From: JAMOBE01 sp039908285
GTDB taxonomy: Bacteria; Pseudomonadota; Alphaproteobacteria; Rhodospirillales; Rhodospirillaceae
Assembly: GCA_039908285.1 (NCBI GenBank)
Contig: JAMOBE010000004.1
Location: 21,796-85,795, forward strand
Direction: 5' to 3'
Length of the DNA stretch: 64,000 bases
Below the pieces are notes generated by a model. That model saw only the letters and a program-made list of their open reading frames with translations, was not told the origin of the DNA and searched no databases. A program made the position numbers and the translations under genes. Positions 53,923 to 62,495 of this stretch are shown here, one piece after another. Numbering within the stretch: the stretch's first letter is position 1; each line of letters opens with the position of its first letter.

Positions 53923-55344
53923 ATGAACGACGGCTCGCAGCGTTCCACGGCGATGACGCGTGAATTCGAGGGGAAGGCGCGAGAATTGATCTCCGTCACC
54001 CGAAGTTGTTCGGTCGCGCAGATTCTTTCGCTCCGACGGTTGACCCTCAATGATCCGCAGAGCCTGAAATGGGCCAGCGTGAACCAACTCAAGGTCATCT
54101 TCAACGTCGTCCTCAACTCGCGACTCATGGGCATGGGCTCGGAAGCCCTGTACGACGCCCAGGAGTCGGATTTCGTGGACCTGCTCGGCGGGGCATTCAG
54201 TGGTGGCCGCTCGCCGGAGCAGTGGGAGGAGGACCGCACCATCCTGACCCATGCGGTCACCCAGGCCTTGACCACCATCCTGGAGAATTCCCCGGCATCC
54301 GAACCGGCGCCGCGTGCGGCGGCGACAGCCAGATCGCGGGCAGCCGAGGAACCGGCCCAATCAATGGCCCCGGCACTGGATCACATGATGCCGGACATGG
54401 ACGAGCCCGACAGCCGGAGCCATGACGCCGGGGAGGAGAACGGAACGCCGGTGTCGGCGGCAAAGGCCGCGGCGCAGCGGGCGCGAAAACAGGCGGAGAC
54501 AGCACCGATGTCCTTTGAACAGGTTTTCGAAGAGGCGATGTGCGCCCACATTCGCCGTCCCCTGGCGATTCTCCAGGTGACCGAAGCACCGGGCAAGACT
54601 CTGGACGGCATACCGTTCCTGCTGGCACCGGCGTTCGCCGATGTCCTGGACGAGGCGTTGCGCAAGCATATCCTTCCCAGCATGCGCAAATCGCGGCTCA
54701 TCCGCACCATGTCGGAGAACTACAACTGGCAGGAGGCCGGAGCGGCCACCATCGAGGAAATCATCCACTCCGGTGAGAACAACAATCCGATTCTCCATAC
54801 CTGGGATGGGCGGTGGATGGAACTGAAGGTGAACCCGGACAAACCGAAGGCCGCCGAGAAGAAGGGGGGCGGCTTCTTCGGCCTCGGCAAGAAGGAGGCG
54901 GCCGCACCGGCAGGGAAGCCGACGGCCGAGGACGAGGCGCGGGTAATGTGGGAGATGATGAAGGCCGCGGCCCGTCGCCATCACTTTTCGGTGCCGAGCT
55001 TCGCCGATCTCAACATCTTTCAGACCATGATCCGCTACGAGCCGGCCGTTTTCCAGAAGGCATGGAGCGAAATCAAGGACCTCTACGCCCAGGAATTCAC
55101 CCCGTCGAAGATGCAGGAGCAGGGACGCGAAGGGTCGTTCCGCGATGGCCTCAACAAGTGGTCCGACCGCCTGCCCACCCATATCGGCGAATTCATGGTC
55201 ATCAAGTCCTATTATAACTTCAAAAAACTGGATCTGGACTTTCTGCAGCGGTTTTCCCGCAGTCATGGAAAAAACCCGGCTGAACGCAAGCGCTCCGTCC
55301 CCCACCTGATTGCCTTCATCGAGCACCTGGGCGGCGAAGCGTAG
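53923..55344 (+). CDS. Uncharacterised 473-residue protein
   Basis: A soluble protein without recognised family. Three parts can be seen: an N-terminal helical domain (residues 1 to about 125, including LTLNDPQSLKWASVNQLKVI); a low-complexity Ala/Glu/Pro linker (about 125-200); and a C-terminal domain with a basic Gly-rich loop (KKGGGFFGLGKKE) and FSVPSFADLNIFQTMIRYEP. Start at ATG 53923 rather than the upstream TTG. The 229 bases before it (53694-53922) contain an AT-rich patch (ACGAATTTTTTCATC at 53776-53790) and TATAAC at 53830-53835 that could be promoter parts. The next SDR gene follows after nine bases. Confidence 0.65.
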   Translation: MNDGSQRSTAMTREFEGKARELISVTRSCSVAQILSLRRLTLNDPQSLKWASVNQLKVIFNVVLNSRLMGMGSEALYDAQESDFVDLLGGAFSGGRSPEQWEEDRTILTHAVTQALTTILENSPASEPAPRAAATARSRAAEEPAQSMAPALDHMMPDMDEPDSRSHDAGEENGTPVSAAKAAAQRARKQAETAPMSFEQVFEEAMCAHIRRPLAILQVTEAPGKTLDGIPFLLAPAFADVLDEALRKHILPSMRKSRLIRTMSENYNWQEAGAATIEEIIHSGENNNPILHTWDGRWMELKVNPDKPKAAEKKGGGFFGLGKKEAAAPAGKPTAEDEARVMWEMMKAAARRHHFSVPSFADLNIFQTMIRYEPAVFQKAWSEIKDLYAQEFTPSKMQEQGREGSFRDGLNKWSDRLPTHIGEFMVIKSYYNFKKLDLDFLQRFSRSHGKNPAERKRSVPHLIAFIEHLGGEA

Positions 55345-55353
55345 GGTGAGCGA

Positions 55354-56124
55354 ATGCGCGACCCACGCTCGATCCTGCTGACGGGGGCATCCAGCGGCAT
55401 AGGCGCCGCCCTGGCGCGTGCCTATGCGGGGCCGGGGGTGACTTTGGCGCTGGGGGGGCGGGACGCCGGCCGGCTGGAGGCGGTGGCGGCCGACTGCCGT
55501 CGTCGCGGCGCCACCGTGGTTACCACTGAGGTGGACGTGACCGCCGCAAAGGACATGACCGCCTGGATCGAGGCTGCCGATGCCGCCCAGCCCCTCGACC
55601 TGGTGATCGCCAACGCCGGCATTTCCGCCGGTACCGGTGGGGCCGGCGGCGAGGCGGCTGCGCAGACCCGGGCCATCTTCGCCGTCAATGTGGACGGGGT
55701 GCTCAACACCGTGCTGCCGGTCATTCCCCTCATGCGGCAGCGGGGCCGGGGACAGATCGCCATCATGAGTTCGATCGCCGGGTTCCGCGGCCTTCCCGGA
55801 GCCCCCGCCTACAGTGCCTCCAAGGCGGCGGTGAAGGTGTGGGGCGAGGGCCTGCGCGGCTGGCTGGCCGGGGACGGAATCGCGGTGTCGGTCATCTGTC
55901 CGGGCTATATCGAAACCCCCATGACCGCCGTCAACCAGTTCCCCATGCCCTTCCTGATGAGCCCCGAACGGGCCGCCGCCCACATCCGCCGGGGCCTGGC
56001 CGGCAACCGCGGCCGCATCGCCTTCCCCTGGCCGATGGTCGTGGCAATCTGGCTTGCAGCCTCGCTGCCGGTCGCCCTCACCGACCCGCTGCTGCGCCGT
56101 CTGCCGACCAAACGGCAGGGGTGA
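55354..56124 (+). CDS. SDR family oxidoreductase
   Basis: A 256-residue short-chain dehydrogenase/reductase. Cofactor motif LTGASSGIGAAL, NAGIS, and active-site YSASKAAVKVWGE. The C-terminus ends with a hydrophobic stretch (MVVAIWLAASLPVALTDPLL) that may anchor it to the membrane, as in some alphaproteobacterial SDRs. The substrate is unknown. It is likely co-transcribed with the uncharacterised gene before it and converges with the NAD synthetase-like gene. Confidence 0.85.
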   Translation: MRDPRSILLTGASSGIGAALARAYAGPGVTLALGGRDAGRLEAVAADCRRRGATVVTTEVDVTAAKDMTAWIEAADAAQPLDLVIANAGISAGTGGAGGEAAAQTRAIFAVNVDGVLNTVLPVIPLMRQRGRGQIAIMSSIAGFRGLPGAPAYSASKAAVKVWGEGLRGWLAGDGIAVSVICPGYIETPMTAVNQFPMPFLMSPERAAAHIRRGLAGNRGRIAFPWPMVVAIWLAASLPVALTDPLLRRLPTKRQG

Positions 56125-56145
56125 TCTCGTAAACAGTCCTGCTTT

Positions 56146-57105
56146 TCATTCCACCACCAGCGCCTCCCCCAGCGACCGCTCCGCCACCCGACGCTTGGCC
56201 GTGAACTCCCGCCGCAGCCGATCCACCACCGGCGGGGCACAGTCCAGCGCCCGGCAGATCTCGTCCGCCGCCACCCCGACCGTCATGCCGTGCAGCAACA
56301 GATCCGCCCGGTCATAGGGCAGGGCGAAATAGAACTCCTCCTGGGTCTGCGGCAGGCTGTAGGTTCCGGTGCTGGGGGCCTGACGGCGAATGTCGTCCGG
56401 GACATCCAGGTGCTGGGCCAGGGAGTACACGTGAGTCTTGAACAGGTGGGCAATCGGCTTGACGTCCGCCAACCCGTCGCCCCCGCGGACGAAGAAGCCG
56501 AGTTCGTACTCGAGACGATTGGGCGTCCCGAGAACGGCGTGGTTCAGCCGCTCGGCATGGAAATATTCGAGACTCTTGCGGACGCGCTGCTTGAAGTTCG
56601 TCGCCGCCACCACCTGCAGGTAGACATCCGCCGGCATCCGTTGCGACGTGCACGCGCCGTCCGGAGACTCGACCACCAGGCTGAAGAACGGCAGCCCGGT
56701 GCCGTCGTGCCCGCCGGCCGCCAGCACGATCTTGTGCCGCCAGCCGGGACCGAACTCGGGCACCAGGCGGCGAATGGCCTCCTCGGCGCGGCGATAGCAG
56801 CCGATGGCCTCGAGGCTTTCCGTGATGTCCTCGACGACATGCCGCACCCCGAGCTGCCGGCACAGGTCGAGGGCGCGCTCGGTCCCGCCGTCGGAGACCT
56901 GGCTCTCGGGCATCAGCAGGGCGAACACCCGCTCCGGCCCCAGCGCCCGCACCGCCAGGCTGGCGCACACCGCCGAGTCAACGCCACCGCTGACCCCCAG
57001 AACCACACCCCGGCGATTGAGGCGCCGGGCCAGGGCATCAACCAGAAACCGCTCGATCCGATTGCTCTCGAACGGCACATCCAGCGGAGGGAGAGAGAGG
57101 GACAT
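56146..57105 (-). CDS. NAD+ synthetase-like amidating enzyme (second copy)
   Basis: A 319-residue adenine nucleotide alpha-hydrolase-fold ligase of the NadE type, without the glutaminase domain. The PP-loop is VLGVSGGVDSAVCASLA, and LGTPNRLEYELGFFVRGGDG matches the NadE deamido-NAD region, although the usual NKSE is changed to NRLE. A full glutamine-dependent nadE is at 47220-48884, so this enzyme is unlikely to be the only source of NAD. Its place behind asnB, an adenylate-forming ligase and an acyl carrier protein suggests it makes an amide in a dedicated pathway. Start ATG 57105 with GAGG upstream. Confidence 0.82.
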   Translation of the reverse strand: MSLSLPPLDVPFESNRIERFLVDALARRLNRRGVVLGVSGGVDSAVCASLAVRALGPERVFALLMPESQVSDGGTERALDLCRQLGVRHVVEDITESLEAIGCYRRAEEAIRRLVPEFGPGWRHKIVLAAGGHDGTGLPFFSLVVESPDGACTSQRMPADVYLQVVAATNFKQRVRKSLEYFHAERLNHAVLGTPNRLEYELGFFVRGGDGLADVKPIAHLFKTHVYSLAQHLDVPDDIRRQAPSTGTYSLPQTQEEFYFALPYDRADLLLHGMTVGVAADEICRALDCAPPVVDRLRREFTAKRRVAERSLGEALVVE

Positions 57106-57149
57106 GGGTGACCTCGTGTAATGAAAGGAGAATATGAAGAAAAAGAAGA

Positions 57150-57395
57150 AAAGCAAGGAAGATGCAACACGGATGAACACGGATATCCACGGATGAACAC
57201 GGATATCCACGGATAAACACGGATATCCACGGATAAACACGGATGCAGGGTATCAAGATGCTGCTCTGTTCTCACTCCTATCAAATTAATAAATAATCAT
57301 TGTCTAATTTGTAGATGAAACCCAGGATTTACTCATCTACATCCGTGTTTATCCGTTCTTATCCGTGTTCATCCGTGTTGCATCTTCCTTGCTTT
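57150..57395. repeat. 36-bp inverted repeat with tandem AACACGGAT units
   Basis: The left arm 57150-57185 is the exact reverse complement of the right arm 57360-57395. From the left arm to 57249 there are tandem 20-bp units of the type AACACGGATATCCACGGATR, and the right side carries the same words inverted (ATCCGTGTTTATCCGTTCTT). The centre (57250-57350) is AT-rich and unique. It occupies the 312-base interval between the second NAD synthetase gene and asnB, where no gene is seen. Confidence 0.9.
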
Positions 57396-57417
57396 CTTCC
57401 TACCCTTCCCCCCCCTC

Positions 57418-59418
57418 TCACCCCACCGTGTCGGCGAAGACGCAGAGGGGGGAGCGGTCAAGCAAAGCCCGGGCGGCATCGGCTCGGGCGGTGAAGCCCT
57501 CGCCGAACAGGCGGCGCAGGAGGCGGAGGGTCAGGAGGCCCACCAGGCCCATGTCTTCCCGCTCGCCCCCCATGACGCCGTCCTGCCGGTGGGCCTTGTC
57601 CAGCAGACGGCCGGCGGCCACGGGATCGATCAGTCCATCCCCGGCCAAGGCTGCCGGGGACATGAGATCGTTAAAGACATGGAACGTCGCCGAGCCGAAC
57701 AGAGCGGCGCCGATGGGGGCGCGGAAGGGCTGCTTGCGGCGGCGCCAGATCTCGGGCGGCAGCCGACGGGCGGCGAGGCGGCGCAGCACCAGCTTGTCGC
57801 GCAGGCCGAGCAGCTTGTGGCGCTTGGGCAGGGCCAGACAGAAGTCCACCACGTTGGGATCGAGGAAGGGATAGCGGGCCTCGACGCCGTGGGCCATGGC
57901 CACCCGATCGCCCTGGCAGGACAGCAGGTACGACGACATGAACGACCGCATCTCGATGACCTGGGACCGGGTCAGCGGGTCCCAGCTCCGCCAGTCGGCC
58001 GGCAGGTCGTTTTCGGCCTCGGCCAGCATGGTCTCCAGGTTGAAGGCGGCCCCGACCTCGGGCGCCAGCAGGCGCAGGGTCCAGGCGGTGTTGCGCCAGC
58101 GGATCAGGTGCGAATAGAAGGGATGCCCGGTATCCATCAGGCCCTGGCGGAAGAAGTTGCGCCACAGGGCGGTGGAGCGGGCGTCCTGCGAGCCGACGTA
58201 GTGATGGATCCGCCCGAGCAGGGCCGGCCGCATCGCCGAGTCGGGCCGCCGCGCCCAGAACCGCCGGATCTGGTCCTCCTTGAAGATGGTGTAGCCGGCC
58301 AGAAGCTCGTCGGCGCCCTCGCCGGTCAGGACGGTGGTGATGCCCCGCTCCCGCACCAGTCCGGCCAGCAGATACAGCGGCACCGGCGAGGTTCGGAGGA
58401 GCGGGGTCTCGCAATGCCAGACAACCTCCTCCAGGGTGCGGCGGATGTCGGCGCCGTCACAGAGGATCTCGTGGTGGCGGGTGCCGAGGGCGGCCACGGC
58501 GCGGCGCTGCTCGGGCGTCTCGTCGAAGACGGGATCGGCGAAGCGGATGCCGAAGGTGTTGAGACCATCCCCGACCTGGCCCACGGCCAGCCCGCCGATG
58601 ACCGAAGAGTCGAGCCCGCCACTGATGTAGCAACCGACGGGCACATCGGCCCGCAGACGGAGCGCCACCGACCGGGACAGGTGGTGCTCCAGTCCGTCGA
58701 CGGCCTCCTCCACCGAAAGCCCGTCCTGAGCCTGGCGAGTCGGGTCGGGGTGCCAGTAGCGTCCACCGCTGCTGGTCAACCCCTGATCGAAGCAGAGGGC
58801 GGAGCCGGGCGGCACCATGGCGACTCCGGCGAACAGGGTGCGGGGGGCCGTCGCCGACCAGCAGGAAAAGGTCTCCGCCAGGGCCTGGGGGTCGATGTGG
58901 GGCGCCAGTCGCCCGCCGGCGAACAGGGCCTTGGCCTCGGAGGCGAACAGCAGGCGTTCGCCGACCCGGGCGTATTGCAGGGGCAGGATGCCGAGGCGAT
59001 CGCGCACCAGCCACAGCCGCCGCGTCCGGCCGTCCCACAGGGCGAACGCGAACTGGCCGTTCAGCATGGTCCAGGCTTTCGGGCCGTAGCGCTCGTAGCA
59101 GTGGATGATTACTTCACTGTCGCCGTCGGTATAAAACTGGTGCCCGAGGGCCGCCAGCTCGCGCCGCAGCTCGATGTAGTTGAAGATCTCGCCGTTGAAC
59201 ACCATCCAGATGGAGCTGTCCTGGTTATGCAGGGGCTGAAAGCCGCCGGCCAGGTCGATCAGGCTGAGCCGCGCGTGGGCGAGCCCGATGCCCGGTCCCC
59301 GGTACAGCCCATGGCCGTCGGGTCCGCGATGGGCCAGCATGGCGATCATGCGGCGAAGTTCTTCCAGGGCCACCGGAGAGGCCGTGGGAGCGGTCAGGAT
59401 GCCAGCGATGCCGCACAT
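57418..59418 (-). CDS. asnB: Asparagine synthetase, glutamine-hydrolysing type
   Basis: A 666-residue AsnB-type enzyme. Cys2 after the initiator Met is the glutaminase nucleophile (MCGIAGILTAP), followed by LSLIDLAGGFQPLHNQ and the NGEIFNY motif. The ligase domain has the PP-loop ISGGLDSSVIGGLAVG and LTGEGADELLAGYTIF. AsnB-like proteins either make asparagine or amidate secondary-metabolite or polysaccharide precursors; with an ACP and an adenylating ligase just upstream in the same strand the second is likely here. The start is fixed by the need for Cys2. Confidence 0.92.
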   Translation of the reverse strand: MCGIAGILTAPTASPVALEELRRMIAMLAHRGPDGHGLYRGPGIGLAHARLSLIDLAGGFQPLHNQDSSIWMVFNGEIFNYIELRRELAALGHQFYTDGDSEVIIHCYERYGPKAWTMLNGQFAFALWDGRTRRLWLVRDRLGILPLQYARVGERLLFASEAKALFAGGRLAPHIDPQALAETFSCWSATAPRTLFAGVAMVPPGSALCFDQGLTSSGGRYWHPDPTRQAQDGLSVEEAVDGLEHHLSRSVALRLRADVPVGCYISGGLDSSVIGGLAVGQVGDGLNTFGIRFADPVFDETPEQRRAVAALGTRHHEILCDGADIRRTLEEVVWHCETPLLRTSPVPLYLLAGLVRERGITTVLTGEGADELLAGYTIFKEDQIRRFWARRPDSAMRPALLGRIHHYVGSQDARSTALWRNFFRQGLMDTGHPFYSHLIRWRNTAWTLRLLAPEVGAAFNLETMLAEAENDLPADWRSWDPLTRSQVIEMRSFMSSYLLSCQGDRVAMAHGVEARYPFLDPNVVDFCLALPKRHKLLGLRDKLVLRRLAARRLPPEIWRRRKQPFRAPIGAALFGSATFHVFNDLMSPAALAGDGLIDPVAAGRLLDKAHRQDGVMGGEREDMGLVGLLTLRLLRRLFGEGFTARADAARALLDRSPLCVFADTVG

Positions 59419-59645
59419 GGATTCACCCGATCTGGTTTGGGGGGGGACGATCGCGGGGCTGCCGCCCCGGACCCCGCTTGGGGCGATGCCCCAAACCCCA
59501 TTGTTTTTCAATAATTACATAAACAATAATGATGTATACTTGTGATGCATATATTTATTCATAATGGCACATGCGTGCTCCCAAGAACTTATCATCCTGG
59601 AAGTAATGGGGAGCGCGAGGGCCTCCAGGCCCTCGCCCTTCACTA
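59419..59645. repeat. Palindrome-rich gap between ligase and asnB genes
   Basis: No gene seen. 59455-59510 has GGGGC-TGCC-GCCCC and TTGGGGC-GAT-GCCCCAA palindromes. 59511-59600 is AT-rich. 59604-59635 has TAATGGGGAG followed by CGAGGGCCT-CC-AGGCCCTCG, the same REP-like unit as at 45484-45515. Confidence 0.75.
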
Positions 59646-61196
59646 TTATTCTTGTGCCGACGCCGCGGCGGCCCGCAATCGGCTCTTGCTGATCTTGCCT
59701 GAGTCGGTTTTGGGCAGGGCCGCGCACATCTCGATGATCCGGGGCACCAGATGGGGCTCCAGCCGGGCGCGGCAGTGGGCGCGCACGGTCCGCTCGTCGA
59801 GGGTGGTCCCTTCCCGCGCCACCAGGCACAGCTTGACCGCCATGCCATCCATGGGGTCGGGCACGCCGATCACCGCCGCCTCGGCCACGTCGGCCAGTTC
59901 GAAGACGACGGTCTCGACCTCGCGCGGGCTCACCTTCTCGCCCCGGCACTTGAAGACGTCGTCGCGGCGGCCGACGAAGTAGAGGTCTCCCTCCGCGTCC
60001 ATGCGGAACAGGTCACCGGTGTGGAGCACCGGCTCGCCGGGAATCTCGCCGGCACGCAAGGTCCGGGCGGTCTCTTCCGGGCGCCGCCAGTAGCCGCGCA
60101 TGAGGCTGGTGCCGCGCACCACCAGCTCTCCCACCTGCCCGGCCGCGAGCCGTCGGCCGTCGTCATCGACGACATAGACCTCGGAGTTGGGCATCGGCCG
60201 CCCGACCGAGGTGATCTTGGTCTCGAGGCGCTCCGGATCGAGATAGGACACCCGCGTGCACTCGGTCAGGCCATACATGGAAAAGATTCGGCACCACGGC
60301 AACTCCTCCCGGAGTCGCTGGATGTGGGCCGGAGGGAATGGCGCCGCGGTATTGGACAGATAGCGCAGGGACGACAGATCGAGCCCCTGGAACGGCGCGA
60401 ACTGCAACAGGGTCGCGAACAGGGTGGGGACGCCCGGCAGGCCGGTGACCCGGTGCTCGCCAATGCGCTTCAGGACCTCGAAGGGGTAGGCGAACGAGCG
60501 CTCCAGGACCACGGCGAAGCCGACGCGGGCGCCGGTCAGGATCTGGAACAGGCCGTAGTCGAACGACAGGGGCAGGACGCACAGCACCACGTCGTCCGCC
60601 ACGTTGCCGAGGTAGCTGGAAATGGACCAGACGTTGTTGCCGATGGTCCGGTGGGTCAGCATCACCCCCTTGGGCTGGCCGGTGGAGCCCGAGGTGTAGA
60701 TGATCAGGCAGAGATCCTGATCGATGAGCCCGGGATCGGTGGGGAAGCGATGGGGCTGAGCCAGGATGTCGGCCAGATGGCGCTCGCCTGGCAGGGCGCC
60801 GTTGGCGGGCCCGACCCACACCGGATCGCAGGGGGCCGGACTGTTCGCCATGGCGGCGACGACGCGATGCCGGTGACGGGCCGGGGCGACGACGCACCGG
60901 GCGCCTGAGTCCTCCAGGAGAAAGGCGAGCCGGTCGTCCCGAACCGCCGGACTGACGGGAACGAACACGGCTCCGGCCTTCAGGGTCGCCCACAGGGCGA
61001 TCACCATCTCCGTTGAGTTCTCCAGCATGACCATGACGCGATCACCACGAACCACGCCCAGAGCCTGGAGTTCACAGGCCAGTCGGTCGCTGTCGCCGTC
61101 GATCTCGGCGAAGGTGTGGCGCGCGCCGGCCACCAGCAGGGCCGTCCGGTCGCCATGGCTCCGCGCGGTGCGGACGAGGAAATGATGAACCAGCAT
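59646..61196 (-). CDS. AMP-dependent acyl ligase (class I adenylate-forming)
   Basis: A 516-residue ANL-superfamily enzyme that activates a carboxylic acid with ATP and loads it on CoA or, as likely here, on a carrier protein. The phosphate loop is IIYTSGSTGQPKGVM, the A5 region is SMYGLTECTRVSYL, the hinge-region motif A8 is YFVGRRDDVFKCRGEKVSP and the catalytic lysine is in DSGKISKSRL. Preferred start ATG 61196, preceded by GGGG; an upstream ATG at 61229 would overlap the ACP gene by 17 bases. The substrate acid cannot be read. It is directly downstream of the ACP gene. Confidence 0.9.
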   Translation of the reverse strand: MLVHHFLVRTARSHGDRTALLVAGARHTFAEIDGDSDRLACELQALGVVRGDRVMVMLENSTEMVIALWATLKAGAVFVPVSPAVRDDRLAFLLEDSGARCVVAPARHRHRVVAAMANSPAPCDPVWVGPANGALPGERHLADILAQPHRFPTDPGLIDQDLCLIIYTSGSTGQPKGVMLTHRTIGNNVWSISSYLGNVADDVVLCVLPLSFDYGLFQILTGARVGFAVVLERSFAYPFEVLKRIGEHRVTGLPGVPTLFATLLQFAPFQGLDLSSLRYLSNTAAPFPPAHIQRLREELPWCRIFSMYGLTECTRVSYLDPERLETKITSVGRPMPNSEVYVVDDDGRRLAAGQVGELVVRGTSLMRGYWRRPEETARTLRAGEIPGEPVLHTGDLFRMDAEGDLYFVGRRDDVFKCRGEKVSPREVETVVFELADVAEAAVIGVPDPMDGMAVKLCLVAREGTTLDERTVRAHCRARLEPHLVPRIIEMCAALPKTDSGKISKSRLRAAAASAQE

Positions 61197-61212
61197 GGTT
61201 GCCCCGTTTTTC

Positions 61213-61536
61213 TTATCGCCTGATGGCACAGGCCAGCTTCGCCCCGACGAAGGCGCAGATGGCGTTGACCGAATCCAGATTGGCGGGAACCAGATCCTCG
61301 TCGGCGACGGTCACGCCGAACGCCTCCTCGAGGAAGGCCACCAGCTCCATGGCGCCGGTGGAATCGAGAATCCCGGACTCCACCAGTGACGTGTCATCCT
61401 CAAGCTCATTACCGGTATCCAGCAGAAGATTCTCGGAGATGTAGGCGCGAATCCGGCGGCGAACCGCCGCTTGTGGATCGGGCTGCACCGACCCTCCCGG
61501 CGCCCCCAGGGCGTCGGCGGGAATGACACTCGACAT
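61213..61536 (-). CDS. Acyl carrier protein
   Basis: A 107-residue carrier protein. The phosphopantetheine serine is in GILDSTGAMELVAFLEEAFG, in the usual helix-start position, after an N-terminal extension of about 25 residues. GGAG lies seven bases before the ATG at 61536. It is not the fatty-acid AcpP (which has GADSLD and sits with fab genes) but a dedicated carrier. As first gene of the minus-strand cluster it is the likely acceptor for the ligase that follows. Confidence 0.88.
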   Translation of the reverse strand: MSSVIPADALGAPGGSVQPDPQAAVRRRIRAYISENLLLDTGNELEDDTSLVESGILDSTGAMELVAFLEEAFGVTVADEDLVPANLDSVNAICAFVGAKLACAIRR

Positions 61537-61695
61537 GGCCGTCTCCAGTCTGATGTGGTCGGGATAATGGGGATCTCTACGTGCAGCTATGCACGTCCAA
61601 CGTGTTGCCACGATTTCACCAGCAAACCCGGTCGTGGGGAAATGCTATTATGGAGATCGATGGTGCGCGTATGGATTACCACGGAGGGAGAGTGA

Positions 61696-62451
61696 TCAGA
61701 CCCTCTCGGCACCGATCAGGAACTCCACGTTGCCCTCGGGTCCCTGGATCGGGCTCTGGGTGACGCCCATGACCCGCCACCCCGGCTGGGCGGCGAGCCA
61801 GGTGGTGATGGTCTCGCACACCTCGGCGTGGAGGGCCGGGTCGCGGACCACGCCGCCCTTGCCGACGCGGCCCCGTCCCACCTCGAACTGCGGCTTGATC
61901 AGGGCGACCAGCCGGGCTCCGGGCGCCGTCAGGGCAAGCGGCGCCGGCAGCAGGGTCCGCAGGCCGATGAAGCTGGCATCACAGACGATGAGAGCGATGG
62001 GGTCGGGGACTTCGTCACGACCGATGTGGCGGGCGTTGGTGCGCTCCAGCACGACCACGCGGGGATCCTCGCGCACCGTGAGGGCCAGTTGGCCATAGCC
62101 CACGTCGACGGCGAACACCCGGGCGGCACCCCGGCTCAGCAGCACGTGCGTAAAACCGCCGGTGGAGGCGCCGACGTCGAGACAGGTCAGTCCAGATGGA
62201 TCGATGGCGAAATGATCAAGGCCATGGGCCAGCTTGACGCCACCCCGCGACACCCACGGGTGATCCTGGCCGCGCACCACCACGTGGAGATCGGTATTGA
62301 CCGACTGACCCGGCTTATCGAGTCGCCGGTCACCGGCATGGACGTCTCCGGTGTAGACCAGGCCGGCCATGATCAGGGCCTGGGCGCGGGTGCGACTCTC
62401 CGCCAGTCCACGGTCGACCAGAAGCTGATCCAGGCGGGTCTTTGCGCTCAC
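61696..62451 (-). CDS. tlyA: TlyA family rRNA methyltransferase / hemolysin
   Basis: A 251-residue protein with an N-terminal S4 RNA-binding domain (TRLDQLLVDRGLAESRTRAQ) and an FtsJ-like SAM domain (CLDVGASTGGFTHVLLSRGA, VDVGYGQLA, IKPQFEVGR). TlyA is a 2'-O-methyltransferase acting on 16S/23S rRNA in mycobacteria, and is annotated as a hemolysin in many genomes. The GTG at 62451 is preferred because GAGGAG is seven bases upstream; another GTG at 62472 is possible. Confidence 0.92.
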   Translation of the reverse strand: MSAKTRLDQLLVDRGLAESRTRAQALIMAGLVYTGDVHAGDRRLDKPGQSVNTDLHVVVRGQDHPWVSRGGVKLAHGLDHFAIDPSGLTCLDVGASTGGFTHVLLSRGAARVFAVDVGYGQLALTVREDPRVVVLERTNARHIGRDEVPDPIALIVCDASFIGLRTLLPAPLALTAPGARLVALIKPQFEVGRGRVGKGGVVRDPALHAEVCETITTWLAAQPGWRVMGVTQSPIQGPEGNVEFLIGAERV

Positions 62452-62495
62452 GTCCGTACTCCTCAGGGGCACTCGGTTGTGATAGCATACCCGGG

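Noticed and set aside
57150..57395. Possible CRISPR array because of repeated 20-bp units
   Set aside because: The units are contiguous with no unique spacers and the overall layout is an inverted repeat; no cas genes are near.
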